Source: Pseudoalteromonas rubra (GTDB lineage Bacteria; Pseudomonadota; Gammaproteobacteria; Enterobacterales; Alteromonadaceae). Taken from it: a stretch of DNA of 64,000 bases. Below the pieces are notes generated by a model. The model worked only from the letters and a program-made list of their open reading frames with translations. It did not search any database and was not told where the DNA came from. The translations under genes and the position numbers were made by a program. Below are positions 26,564-35,171 of this stretch, one piece after another. The stretch spans positions 1,148,501 through 1,212,500 of the forward strand of contig NZ_CP045429.1 in NCBI RefSeq assembly GCF_005886805.2, written 5' to 3'. How positions within the stretch are numbered: the stretch's first letter is position 1; every line of letters begins with the position of its first letter.

Positions 26564-27511
26564 ATGAACAACTTATCAATCCCATTAGTTATTAAACCAG
26601 AAGTTCAAGCAGCACTGAGACAAGGCAAACCTGTTGTCGCACTTGAGTCTAATGTTATTACCCATGGACTGGATTACCCGGATAATCGCCTCACTGCTTT
26701 GAAGGTTGAAGCCGCGGTGCGTGAATCAGGTGCTGTGCCTGCTACCATTGGTATTGCAGACGGTAAATTCCTGATAGGCATGAACGAGGAAGAAATTGAG
26801 CTGTTCGCAACAACGGCCAATATTCCTAAAGTAAGTACTCGTGATTTGCCTGTGGTACTGGCCAAGAAACAGCTGGGTGCAACCACCGTAGCCTCATCGC
26901 TAATCGCGGCAGAGATTGCGGGCATTGATTTCTTCTCTTCGGCAGGGATTGGCGGGGTACACCGTGGTGCACAGGAAACCATGGATATTTCATCGGATTT
27001 AATTCAGTTCACCCAGTCGCGCGTTGCTGTAGTGTGTGCCGGTGCGAAGAATATCCTGGATTTGGGCCTGACGCTGGAGTTCCTGGAAACCCATAACGTA
27101 CCCGTGATCTCTTATCAGTTTGATGATTTCCCCGCTTTTTACTGTCGCTCGAGTGGCTTTAAAGCACCACAACGTATCGACGATGCTGATTTGCTGGCCG
27201 AAATCATTGAAACGCAGTGGCGCCTAGATGAAGGACGCAGTGTAGTTATCACAACGCCTACCCGTGAGGAAGATGCGATTGACAGTGAAGAAGTCAATGA
27301 AGCGATTAATGATGCTGTGCGTGCCGCTGAGGCCGAAGGTGTGAGTGGAAATGCGGTCACTAAATACATTATGAAAGCCATTGATAAAGTAACCAATGGT
27401 CGTTCAGCACAAGCTAATTCCGCGGTTTTGATTAACACGGCACGTGTGGCTGGCTATCTGGCTGTAGCACATGCAAATCAAAAGCAGCGCGAGCACGATA
27501 GCGCAGCATAA
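26564..27511 (+). CDS. indA: Pseudouridine-5'-phosphate glycosidase family protein (PsuG/IndA)
   Basis: A 315-residue enzyme of the usual PsuG length. The residues known from E. coli PsuG are all present: Glu in [11 protein letters not shown], His in GGVHRGA, the metal-binding Asp in DISSDL, and the Schiff-base Lys in CAGAKNILD. The family breaks or makes the C-C glycosidic bond between ribose-5-phosphate and uracil. In minimycin and showdomycin pathways relatives attach ribose-5-phosphate to an NRPS-derived heterocycle. IndA accompanies indigoidine synthetases in several bacteria. It lies third in the synthetase operon. No HAD phosphatase domain is fused to it. Confidence 0.93.
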   Translation: MNNLSIPLVIKPEVQAALRQGKPVVALESNVITHGLDYPDNRLTALKVEAAVRESGAVPATIGIADGKFLIGMNEEEIELFATTANIPKVSTRDLPVVLAKKQLGATTVASSLIAAEIAGIDFFSSAGIGGVHRGAQETMDISSDLIQFTQSRVAVVCAGAKNILDLGLTLEFLETHNVPVISYQFDDFPAFYCRSSGFKAPQRIDDADLLAEIIETQWRLDEGRSVVITTPTREEDAIDSEEVNEAINDAVRAAEAEGVSGNAVTKYIMKAIDKVTNGRSAQANSAVLINTARVAGYLAVAHANQKQREHDSAA

Positions 27512-27531
27512 GGAAATACGCACAAAAGACA

Positions 27532-27600
27532 TTGACAAATTTTTTTGGTCATATATCTTTATATAAAGATTCTTTGCTTGATGTATCTTTTTGCAAAGTT
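27532..27600 (+). promoter_or_regulatory. Internal promoter with two tandem ATCTTT-N4-AAAGAT operators before the RND genes
   Basis: TTGACA (27532-27537), 16 bases, TATCTT (27554-27559). The palindrome ATCTTT-atat-AAAGAT (27555-27570) overlaps the -10, and ATCTTT-ttgc-AAAGTT (27585-27600) lies 30 bases on, three helical turns. The same core promoter and -10 hexamer occur at the synthetase gene. Confidence 0.75.
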
Positions 27601-27607
27601 TTATTCA

Positions 27608-27629
27608 GGAGCAGCCTTCGGGCTGTTCC
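27608..27629 (+). promoter_or_regulatory. UUCG-tetraloop hairpin in the RND leader
   Basis: GGAGCAGCC (27608-27616), loop TTCG, GGCTGTTCC (27621-27629): nine pairs including one G-U. No T run follows, so it is not an intrinsic terminator. It lies 26 bases before the adaptor start and may stabilise the mRNA. Confidence 0.5.
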
Positions 27630-27655
27630 CCAAGGTAAAGGAAAAGGAGAAAGTC

Positions 27656-28777
27656 ATGAATATTAAACCCTGGATTTCAACAGCAAGTGTTGTTGCCACT
27701 TTGGTAGTAGGAAGTATTGCCCTTAAAGGGCGCATGATCGAAGCACGTAATACCGAGTTTTCAGAGCAAGCCGCGACGGTAGAAGCAATGCGTGTAGAGA
27801 CAGTACCGTATCAGTCATACATAGATATCAGTGGCGTGATTAAAGCACCACAAACCATCAATCTGGTGAATGAGGTATCGGGAAAAATTACTCAGCTGCA
27901 CTTTAAGTCGGGCGACTTAGTCAAAGCGGGTGAGCCCCTGTTAGAGATTGATCATGCAGAAGAGCTGGCACAACTGGCCGCGGCCAGGGCGCGCGTCACG
28001 CAGCAGGAAAGCACGCTGGTCCGTTATCGCAACCTGCACGAGCGCAAAAAGTTCAGCGACCAGCAACTGGAAGAAGCCATCACGCAGCTGGCTGAGTTCC
28101 GCGCACAGGTCGACTTACTTACAGCGCGTATTGATAAGAAAATCATTAAGGCACCGTTTACCGCATATGTTGGGATACACGACCTGCAAGTCGGCCAATA
28201 CCTGGCACCTAACACTACACTGACCAACATGGTTGGATTGCAGGAGCACATGTGGGTTGATTTCTCGGTACCACAAACGTATCAGGCACTGGCAATCAAT
28301 ACCCCGATTCGCGTGTCTCTGGTTGGTGACAACGCAGCCCCACAAGTGGCTTACGTTGAGTCGGTAGAGCCTGGTATGACAGCAGCATCCAGACAACTGA
28401 AATACCGTGCGCGCATCGAGCGTACCGAGCAGCTGAACACGAATCAGCTGGTTAAGATAAGCTTGCCGATAGGCACTAACCAGGAAGTCATTGCGGTGCC
28501 TTACCTGGCCATCGTTAAGGACCAACTGGGTGACTATGTTTACCTGCTGGAGAAAGACGAGCAGGGCACACTCAGAGCAACACGTCAGCAGGTCGAGCTG
28601 GGTGAGCGTCTGGGCGACATGGTCATGATCACGGATGGCCTTGAGGAAGACCGCCTGATCGCCAGCGCGGGGGCATTCAAACTGCGCAGCGGCCTGAAAA
28701 CGTTTGTCTCAGAGCCTCAGCAACCCGAACAGTCTGTTGCAATGGAAGACACTCAGAAAGAAGGAGTTTCGCTATGA
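27656..28777 (+). CDS. RND efflux periplasmic adaptor (membrane fusion protein)
   Basis: A 373-residue HlyD/AcrA-type adaptor: N-terminal membrane anchor, barrel-sandwich motif (VSGKITQLHFKSGDLVKAGE), helical hairpin (ARARVTQQESTLVRYRNLH), then the second lipoyl half (IIKAPFTAYVGIHDLQVGQY). The ATG at 27656 follows AAGGAGA; longer in-frame extension to 27545 crosses the operators and is untranslated. It overlaps the pump gene by four bases. Position in the synthetase cluster suggests export of, or resistance to, the product. Confidence 0.9.
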   Translation: MNIKPWISTASVVATLVVGSIALKGRMIEARNTEFSEQAATVEAMRVETVPYQSYIDISGVIKAPQTINLVNEVSGKITQLHFKSGDLVKAGEPLLEIDHAEELAQLAAARARVTQQESTLVRYRNLHERKKFSDQQLEEAITQLAEFRAQVDLLTARIDKKIIKAPFTAYVGIHDLQVGQYLAPNTTLTNMVGLQEHMWVDFSVPQTYQALAINTPIRVSLVGDNAAPQVAYVESVEPGMTAASRQLKYRARIERTEQLNTNQLVKISLPIGTNQEVIAVPYLAIVKDQLGDYVYLLEKDEQGTLRATRQQVELGERLGDMVMITDGLEEDRLIASAGAFKLRSGLKTFVSEPQQPEQSVAMEDTQKEGVSL

Positions 28778-31700
28778 AAAATAAAGCCCACTTTATGGAT
28801 AGATTTGTAACTATGCCGGTGCTGGCCGTGGTGTTATCTGCCATGATTTGCATCGGTGGGCTATGGTCTGTGTTGAAGATCACCGTCCTGCAATTTCCTA
28901 AAATTGAAAGCTCGTCCTTGGTGGTCTCGACCACTTATATCGGCGCATCGGCAGATACAGTAAAAGGGTTTGTGACCGAACCCATAGAGCGTGTAACAGC
29001 CACGGTCCCCGGTATTGACTATGTGGAATCGACCACAACGGCTGGGGTCAGCACTGTGACTGCGTACCTTAACCTGAATGAAGACAGCTCCAAGGCACTG
29101 GCGGAGCTGACTGCTCGGCTGGGTCAGGTCAGCTACATGTTGCCGTCAGAATCCGAAGATCCGGTTGTGACTGTACAGCGCGCTGACAGACCTCATGCCT
29201 TGTTCTATCTGAATATTGAAAATGAAGGCGTGTCGCTTATTCAGCTAACGGATTACTTATCACGTCAGGTTACACCAGTGCTTAATGGCATTGAGGGTGT
29301 GCAACGTGTCGCGATAGAAGGTAGCCGTACCCCAGCGCTGCGAGTTGACCTGGATTCAGCGAAACTGGATGCATTTGGCCTGAGTGCTGACGAAGTGTAC
29401 AGCGCACTGGCTGCAAACAACACTATAGCTACTCTGGGCTTTACCGAGACCAGTAAGCAACGCATTGACCTGGTGGCCAACACCCAGCTGAAAGATTTAA
29501 ATGAATTCAAGCGTATGGTTATCAGACAGTCGAACAACGAAACCATTTATCTGCGCGATGTCGCCACTGTCAGACTGGGTTCTGAACAGCCAACTATCAG
29601 TGCACGTTTAAGCCAGCAAGATACCGTGTATATCTCGGTCTGGCCGCTGCCTGGTGCGAACGAAATTGCCATTGGTGACGCCTTATATGCGATGACCGAC
29701 GAAATCAATGAAACCCTGCCTGATGGCATCCGCATTAACTATGCCTACGACGGCACCTTATATATGCGTGACGCACTGAACGAAATCTTTAAGACGCTGG
29801 TTGAAACGGTTGTGTTGGTGGGGGCTGTGGTCTTGTTCATGATGGGCTCATTCAGAAGTGCCGCTGTGCCCCTGGTGACCATTCCTATTTCAATTCTGGG
29901 CGCGGTTGCAGCCATGTATGTGGTCGGTTTCTCAATGAACTTACTAACGGTACTGGCCATCGTGCTCTCAGTTGGCCTGGTGGTGGATGATGCCATCGTC
30001 GTAGTCGAAAACGTTTCGCGTTACATTCGTGAAGGTAAGCCTAAGTTACAGGCTGCACTGGAAAGCTCCAGACAACTGTTTGTGCCCATTGTTTCGATGA
30101 CGCTGACATTGGCGATGGTATACCTGCCAATCGGCTTCCTTTCAGGGCTGACCGGGATCTTATTTAAAGAGTTTGCCTTTACACTGGCCATTGCTGTCGT
30201 GATTTCCGGATTTGTTGCTGTGACCTTATCGCCTATCATGAGCGCTTATGTAACGCCTCCGGGTGGTAAAGAAACTAAGCTGACACGCAAAGTAAATGGT
30301 GGGTTCGACTGGTTACGTAAGAAGTATAAAGCGGTATTGAGTGCTTCATTGAACTGGCGCAATCAAATTCTGTTAGGCGCCATGGTATTAAGCTTGATGG
30401 TCGTGCCATTTTTCACCGGCTCGAAAAAAGAGTTGGCCCCGGTTGAAGATCAAAGCCAGATTTATGTACTGGTACAGTCTCCGCCTGAGTCATCACTGAC
30501 TTACAACGAAGACAACATGCATGGTGTGGTTGATACTTTACTGGAAATGCCGGGCACAACGCAGATGTGGCAAAACATCTTCACTAACAGTGCATTTGGT
30601 GGGGTAGAGTTCATCAGCGCATCGGAGCGTGACTTCACAACGATGTCACTCATCCCTCAGGTGTATGGTCGTCTGGCACAATTACCGGGTATTAATCCGC
30701 TGCCAATTTTGCCATCACCTTTACCGACTGCGGGTCAGTTTGATGTGGAAATGGTGGTCAAATCGTCAGCCAGTTATGAAGAAATGAAACAGTATGCGGA
30801 CCAGTTGATAGGCAGAGCGTTTGGCAGTGGCCACTTCCTGTATGCAGACACAGACCTGAAAATTGACTTGCCACAAATTGAAGTAACTCTGAAGCGTGAA
30901 CAAATTGCAGATTTGGGTATGGACCTGGCCCATGTCAGTCGTCAGCTGGGTATCCTGCTTTCGAATAACTATGTGAACCGCTTTGACGCCAGGGGTAAGG
31001 CGTACCAGGTCATCCCTGTGGTAGACAGCCAGATTAAAACGGATCCGTCGAAATTACTGAGCCTGCAAATTAAGGCGCACAACGGCACTATGGTTCCTTT
31101 GTCTGCCATTGCTGAAATCAACTGGACCACAGTACCGCGTCAGCTGAGCAGCTTTGGTCAACAAAATGCGTTTCGTATCTTCGGTGGTGTGCTGCCAAGC
31201 TCAACCAAAGAAGCGGCACTAACGGCGCTGGAAGAAGCCGCTAAAGAAGTTCTGCCTCCTTCTTACATGATTGATTACGCGGGTGAATCAAGACAGATCA
31301 GACAGCAAGGCAACAGCCTGTTGGGTGTCATGGCGGTGTCTTTGGTGATTGTTTATCTGCTACTGAGCATTCAGTTCAACAGTTTCAGAGATCCGCTGGT
31401 GGTCTTGCTGGGCAGCGTACCGCTGGCAATGATGGGCGCACTGGCACTGTCTTACTTTGAACTGACAACGATGAATATTTACTCTCAGATTGGTTTAATT
31501 ACTTTGATAGGCTTGATTGCGAAAAACGGTATCTTGATTGTGGAATTCGCGAATCATTTACAAGAGGAAGGGCGCAGTAAACTGGATGCTGTGGTTGAAT
31601 CAGCAGCAACCCGGTTACGTCCTATCCTGATGACTACTGCAGCAACGGTGTTGGGTCACTTCCCATTGATGCTGGTAACCGGAGCAGGTGCTGAAGCACG

Positions 31701-31863
31701 TAACAGCATAGGTATTATTCTGGTTGCAGGCATGATGGTAGGCACTTTATTTACCTTGTTTGTATTACCGGCCTTCTACGTAAAACTTGCGACACGTCGC
31801 GAGGCACGTAAGGTCAAAGCCCGCGCAACTGCGAAAGCAACCCCCGCACTTGCCATGAGCTAA
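28774..31863 (+). CDS. RND multidrug-type efflux transporter
   Basis: A 1029-residue inner-membrane pump with the RND layout of twelve helices and two large periplasmic loops. TM4 contains the proton-relay Asp pair in GLVVDDAIVVVEN, and the second half has GLIAKNGILIVEF and RLRPILMTTAATVLG. No outer-membrane channel gene follows, so it must use a TolC-like protein elsewhere. The gene ends 58 bases before a terminator. Confidence 0.92.
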   Translation: MKNKAHFMDRFVTMPVLAVVLSAMICIGGLWSVLKITVLQFPKIESSSLVVSTTYIGASADTVKGFVTEPIERVTATVPGIDYVESTTTAGVSTVTAYLNLNEDSSKALAELTARLGQVSYMLPSESEDPVVTVQRADRPHALFYLNIENEGVSLIQLTDYLSRQVTPVLNGIEGVQRVAIEGSRTPALRVDLDSAKLDAFGLSADEVYSALAANNTIATLGFTETSKQRIDLVANTQLKDLNEFKRMVIRQSNNETIYLRDVATVRLGSEQPTISARLSQQDTVYISVWPLPGANEIAIGDALYAMTDEINETLPDGIRINYAYDGTLYMRDALNEIFKTLVETVVLVGAVVLFMMGSFRSAAVPLVTIPISILGAVAAMYVVGFSMNLLTVLAIVLSVGLVVDDAIVVVENVSRYIREGKPKLQAALESSRQLFVPIVSMTLTLAMVYLPIGFLSGLTGILFKEFAFTLAIAVVISGFVAVTLSPIMSAYVTPPGGKETKLTRKVNGGFDWLRKKYKAVLSASLNWRNQILLGAMVLSLMVVPFFTGSKKELAPVEDQSQIYVLVQSPPESSLTYNEDNMHGVVDTLLEMPGTTQMWQNIFTNSAFGGVEFISASERDFTTMSLIPQVYGRLAQLPGINPLPILPSPLPTAGQFDVEMVVKSSASYEEMKQYADQLIGRAFGSGHFLYADTDLKIDLPQIEVTLKREQIADLGMDLAHVSRQLGILLSNNYVNRFDARGKAYQVIPVVDSQIKTDPSKLLSLQIKAHNGTMVPLSAIAEINWTTVPRQLSSFGQQNAFRIFGGVLPSSTKEAALTALEEAAKEVLPPSYMIDYAGESRQIRQQGNSLLGVMAVSLVIVYLLLSIQFNSFRDPLVVLLGSVPLAMMGALALSYFELTTMNIYSQIGLITLIGLIAKNGILIVEFANHLQEEGRSKLDAVVESAATRLRPILMTTAATVLGHFPLMLVTGAGAEARNSIGIILVAGMMVGTLFTLFVLPAFYVKLATRREARKVKARATAKATPALAMS

Positions 31864-31920
31864 TCAGTACACCCAGTAACATGCCGCAGAATTCGGGCTT
31901 CTAAGGCCCTAAGTCGCAGC

Positions 31921-31949
31921 AAAGCGCCAGCTTCACCTGGCGCTTTTTT
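31921..31949 (+). terminator. Intrinsic terminator after the RND genes
   Basis: Stem AAAGCGCCAG (31921-31930) pairs with CTGGCGCTTT (31937-31946), with a run of six T. Confidence 0.88.
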
Positions 31950-32002
31950 GCGTTAGCGGACAACACAGAAATTTGTTCAGGGTGCAATCAAAGCTGACAA
32001 AC

Positions 32003-32329
32003 AACTCAGTCATCCCAGGCGCGTGCGAGCCAGTATCTACTTAAGCATCACGCTGAAGCAAATTGATGAGAAGGTGAGATAGAGCTAAAGCTAAAGTTGG
32101 TGTCTATACAAATCCCCCGCAACTTTCAAGTGCCACAATTCTCGCTTTCTCCGAACTTTTAAGTCTCGCTAATACCTGGCCTCGTTTCCTACAGACAGCT
32201 ATAGACTTGAAGGCAAGGGTTTTAGGTGGTAGGTTACTGTTCTTATTAAGAATAAACTGTTTTAGTAGTGGGCTGTAAAAGCATTGGAAACGGGCTTAAA
32301 CCGGCATGCTCACTAATATACTGTTAGGC
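32003..32329 (+). repeat. Composite intergenic repeat, copy A
   Basis: Three blocks recur in the same order in copy B at 44082-44678. Block 1 has the marker GCGTGCGAGCC (about 32019-32031). Block 2 has TCTCGCTTTCTCCGAA, CTATAGACTTGAAG and GGTGGTAGGTTA (about 32139-32240). Block 3 runs AACCGGCAT to ACTGTTAGGC. The right end, GTTAGGC (32323-32329), is a perfect integron core site (GTTRRRY) and lies next to the first cassette gene. The 470-base gap after the RND genes otherwise holds only the terminator. Confidence 0.7.
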
Positions 32330-32335
32330 ATACCG

Positions 32336-32723
32336 ATGAAGTTTTATGTAAGCTCTCTATTGCTCTGTTTTACTTTTAATGCTTTTGCTTCCTGTACTGA
32401 AGCTGTTGATCAAATTGAATTTAGGATGTGTGTGGCTGAAAAGTCAGAAAATTCGGCTATTAAGTTAAAAGAAAAACAAGCTAAGCTTCTAAAAAAATTA
32501 AGTCCTGGGATCAAGAACCAGAATTTATTAATGAAACTATTAAATTGCTCGAAAAGTCAGTTGAGTCATTTGAGCTATATAAAAAACACCAATGTATGAA
32601 TCATCAGCCGCTGCTGGAGGTAATGGCGGTGGTGCTATGGGTGCAGATTGCACAACAAGACTCAATGCTGAATATCTAAACTCTTTAGAAAAACAATTAG
32701 CTTGGTATGAATCTAACTATTAG
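32336..32723 (+). pseudogene. Frameshifted LprI/DUF1311-type secreted protein
   Basis: Begins MKFYVSSLLLCF with a signal peptide, then SCTEAVDQIEFRMCVAEK, as in DUF1311/LprI lysozyme-inhibitor-like proteins. The continuation lies in other frames. After the seven-A run near 32491 the family pattern resumes as SWDQEPEFINETIKLLEKS and YKKHQC. After about 32595 it shifts again to ESSAAAGGNGGGAMGADC, then LNAEYLNSLEKQLAWYES and a TAG at 32721. Two frameshifts are needed to rebuild the protein. The gene ends 11 bases before an attC site, so it is a cassette gene. Sequencing error at the A run is possible. Confidence 0.65.
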
Positions 32724-32733
32724 AGTGCAGTAT

Positions 32734-32838
32734 GCCTAACAAGGCAAATCAAAAAGTGCGGACAAAAAACAGTTGGCTTTGTTCGTGCTTCACAAATTAT
32801 AGCCAATTATTTTTAGCCGTTTATTTGCGGCGTTAAGT
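32734..32838 (+). repeat. attC site 1 (integron cassette recombination site)
   Basis: Outer boxes GCCTAAC (32734-32740) and GTTAAGT (32832-32838), with inverted inner segments (AGTTGGCT/AGCCAATT), fit an attC of about 105 bases. Confidence 0.7.
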
Positions 32839-33061
32839 GTCGATCAAAGATATGAGAGAACCTCACGAAATACTAGATGAAGTAAAGGATGAAGAGAGCT
32901 TTCTGCTTTTCGTAAAATCACTATTTGCAGATCGCGAACTTCATGAAGGAAAATCAAAAGATAAAGTTAGCTTCACTGAGGATTGGGCTAATGATTCTAT
33001 CAGAGGGTTCTTAGAAGCGGCTGTAGCTTGGGCGGAAGATTCCGATTTTGGAATCCATTAA
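32837..33061 (+). CDS. Cassette gene, small acidic protein (DUF7660-like)
   Basis: 74 residues: DEVKDEESFLLFVKSLFADRE, then a Trp-Asn turn and FLEAAVAWAED. This helical, acidic pattern is that of the DUF7660 family, whose function is unknown. It starts with GTG at 32837 inside the attC edge, or ATG at 32852; no ribosome site is evident, as is usual for cassette genes. It is flanked by attC sites 1 and 2. Confidence 0.7.
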   Translation: MSIKDMREPHEILDEVKDEESFLLFVKSLFADRELHEGKSKDKVSFTEDWANDSIRGFLEAAVAWAEDSDFGIH

Positions 33062-33137
33062 TATTCAGAACTAAGGACAAATAAATGGAAACAGTTTGCA
33101 GTATTCTTATATTGCGGGAAAATTTATGAGTAAATGA

Positions 33138-33228
33138 AACTAACAAAATATTAGATAGGGGCAAAGCTCAGTTGGCGTTTCGCTAATTTTAGCCAATAAA
33201 ATTCAGTTCATTAACAAGGGCGTTATAA
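33138..33228 (+). repeat. attC site 2
   Basis: Outer boxes AACTAAC (33138-33144) and GTTATAA (33222-33228); GGGCG precedes the right box as in Vibrio repeats. Inner inverted pair GTTGGCG/AGCCAAT. Confidence 0.65.
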
Positions 33229-33248
33229 GATCTAGGTAAATCGATTAT

Positions 33249-33689
33249 ATGGAAGAAGAACCAAAAGAATTAGATCCAATAGAAGAAATTAAGATTGTTC
33301 AGGATATAATTATTACTCAAGAGCAATTTTGTTTTAAAGTTTTTAGTTGGGCTGCCGGTTTCATTACAGCTCTAACATTAGGTCTATTCCACAATTCGGT
33401 TAATATACCTTATTTTCTATACATAGCATGTGGCTTAACCATTGTTTTTGGGTTTTATATTGTAGGTCGTCATCACTGGCATACTTTCTCTTCAGCGATT
33501 GAGCGCTCTAGACAAATCGAGAGTGCGATTAATGCTGGAAGCTATAATTCCTTCAAATTAAATCATGTTCTAGAAAACGATAAATCTATGGGCATATTAG
33601 GTGGGTACAAACTATGGCTTCCATACCTGATTTTATCAATTGTCGTAGTCGTGGCTGGGGTTGGCAAATATTATAACGAGGCGCTGTAA
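33249..33689 (+). CDS. Cassette gene, hypothetical membrane protein
   Basis: 146 residues with an acidic N-terminus (MEEEPKELDPIEEIK), a first pair of membrane helices at about 38-80 (AAGFITALTLGLFHNS, FLYIACGLTIVFGFYIVG) and a third near the C-terminus (LWLPYLILSIVVVVAGVG). AT-rich compared with the neighbouring core genes. Family not recognised. It follows attC 2, but no attC directly follows it; the transposase region lies in between. Confidence 0.65.
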   Translation: MEEEPKELDPIEEIKIVQDIIITQEQFCFKVFSWAAGFITALTLGLFHNSVNIPYFLYIACGLTIVFGFYIVGRHHWHTFSSAIERSRQIESAINAGSYNSFKLNHVLENDKSMGILGGYKLWLPYLILSIVVVVAGVGKYYNEAL

Positions 33690-33698
33690 CCGACCTCT

Positions 33699-33765
33699 GG
33701 GAAAACACAGAAGAGTGGGAAAACACAGACAGGGAAAACACAGACACCCAGCGTTGTCTGTGTTT
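33699..33765. repeat. REP-like repeats downstream of the RAYT gene
   Basis: GGGAAAACACAGA occurs three times (33699-33711, 33717-33729, 33732-33744). The last overlaps the dyad AAACACAGACA (33736-33746) / TGTCTGTGTTT (33755-33765). REP palindromes typically flank their RAYT transposase gene. Confidence 0.6.
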
Positions 33766-33947
33766 GTTATAGGTCCTCAACTAATGAATGTGGTAGCTTT
33801 GTCGAATAAGCGAGCGTGAAATCACGAGAGACGGCTCTCATGGGTGGGCAATTTCAGTTGAAATAGTAGCTATTTAGTATTTTGTGGCACGGTTAAGCAC
33901 TGCCAGAGTGCGGCAGTTATCATTTGTACTTCAGATAGTGGGCTATT

Positions 33948-34910
33948 CTATCTCAACAATTGCTCACAGTTAGCGAGGTTAGGACGCCGTCTTTTTTGCA
34001 GATGTGCACAGTACTCAGTAAGAGCATGACGCCTGCCGGCTGCACCGTGGAATACTTTTGTAAATTGTGTGGTGAGTTTTAGCCAGTTTTCGGGCTCTAT
34101 TTGCAGTCGAGCGAGAATGGGCTGAGCATCGCTGATGTGGCCTCTCTTGTCTGCACGAATGCGCCGACCAGTGAGTTCAACCAGTTCAATGTAGTATTTA
34201 AGCTCAAAGGGTAATCCTTTGGGCATGTTCTGTCTTGGGTTACCAGCAAAGCGCAAAAGGCTCTTTGGTTGTTTGCCGTGTTCAAGGCGTTTTTTGATGC
34301 TGGTGAACTCAGATGTTTCGGGCGTGCAGGCCATTTTGGCCCGGATAGGGTTGAGATCAACATAGGCCATACAGGCACCCAGTACGGCTTCATCGAGCAA
34401 TGCCTGGGACTTAAACCTGCCTTCCCAGAATCGGCCTTTGCAGCCATCTTCTTTGTTTGCCCGACGGGCAATATCTTCGTTAAGCACACGCATAAACCAG
34501 CTGATACTCGCCAGTCTTTCGCGATATTTATCGATAATATCATCTAGCATCATACGCTCGGATGGATTGAGCTCGTTACCTTTCACGAATTTGTGCGTTA
34601 GCCAGTTCCCCTTAAATAGTTTATGCCATCGGATAACGATAGCTTTGCTATTTAACCGGTTAGCTTTTTTATCATCTACATGCAAAACGATGTGAGTATG
34701 GTTGCTCATCACAGCGTAAGCGCATATATCAATACAGAAAATGCTTGCCAGCAGGAGTAGCTTTTCTTCAACCCACTCACGGCGATGTTCATAGGACTGC
34801 CCTGTTAACGGGTCCTTACCGCATAAAAAGGCCCTTCTTACGCAACGAGAGATACAATGGTAGTATTTTGTGTCAACTAAGCTGACCTGGCTTTTCCGTG
34901 CCGCTGGCAT
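33948..34910 (-). CDS. REP-associated tyrosine transposase (Y1_Tnp / RAYT-like)
   Basis: A 320-residue protein related to IS200/IS605 Y1 transposases. KYYHCISRCVRRAFLCG opens the fold, the HUH motif is SNHTHIVLHV near residue 87, and AYVDLNPIRAKM follows in the second half. The family mobilises or cleaves REP hairpins as single-strand DNA. It sits between repeat groups at 33699-33765 and 34975-35030 and interrupts the cassette array. It appears full length. Confidence 0.85.
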   Translation of the reverse strand: MPAARKSQVSLVDTKYYHCISRCVRRAFLCGKDPLTGQSYEHRREWVEEKLLLLASIFCIDICAYAVMSNHTHIVLHVDDKKANRLNSKAIVIRWHKLFKGNWLTHKFVKGNELNPSERMMLDDIIDKYRERLASISWFMRVLNEDIARRANKEDGCKGRFWEGRFKSQALLDEAVLGACMAYVDLNPIRAKMACTPETSEFTSIKKRLEHGKQPKSLLRFAGNPRQNMPKGLPFELKYYIELVELTGRRIRADKRGHISDAQPILARLQIEPENWLKLTTQFTKVFHGAAGRRHALTEYCAHLQKRRRPNLANCEQLLR

Positions 34911-34974
34911 TTGCTTCGTCCTTATTCTTGGAGCAGATTAAAAGCATAGATGTTGGAAGTGTGGCAGACAAGTT

Positions 34975-35030
34975 TTGGAATGGGTGTCTGCTATTTGTGT
35001 CATTGGAATGGGTGTCTGCTATTTGTGTCA
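34975..35030. repeat. Perfect 28-bp tandem duplication upstream of the RAYT gene
   Basis: Two identical, abutting 28-base units at 34975-35002 and 35003-35030, each containing GGGTGTCTGC. The GGTGTCTG core is related to the complement of the CAGACACC sequence in the dyad on the other side of the transposase. Likely REP-type substrate sequence. Confidence 0.65.
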
Positions 35031-35064
35031 ATATAAGCTAATTGAGAAAATGAGTCAGTTTGAA

Positions 35065-35160
35065 ACATAACAAGTTAATCAATAAAGAAATGAAATCATA
35101 GGCTTGCTGCGTGGCGGTAGCGTAGCTTATAATTTTCTGCCTATTATTAAAGCGTTATAA
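35065..35160 (+). repeat. attC site 3
   Basis: Outer boxes ACATAAC (35065-35071) and GTTATAA (35154-35160), inner inverted ATAGGC/GCCTAT; about 96 bases. It ends 11 bases before the next gene. Confidence 0.65.
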
Positions 35161-35171
35161 TGTACTAAGTT

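Noticed and set aside
27608..27629. UUCG hairpin as the terminator of indA
   Set aside because: No T run follows and it lies downstream of a new promoter, so a leader role fits better.
27545..27655. N-terminal extension of the RND adaptor
   Set aside because: The 37 codons cross both operators and the leader hairpin, and the ATG at 27656 has a strong ribosome site and starts the membrane anchor.
34975..35030. Tandem 28-base units resembling CRISPR repeats
   Set aside because: The two units abut with no spacer, occur only twice, and lie beside a RAYT gene; no cas genes are present.
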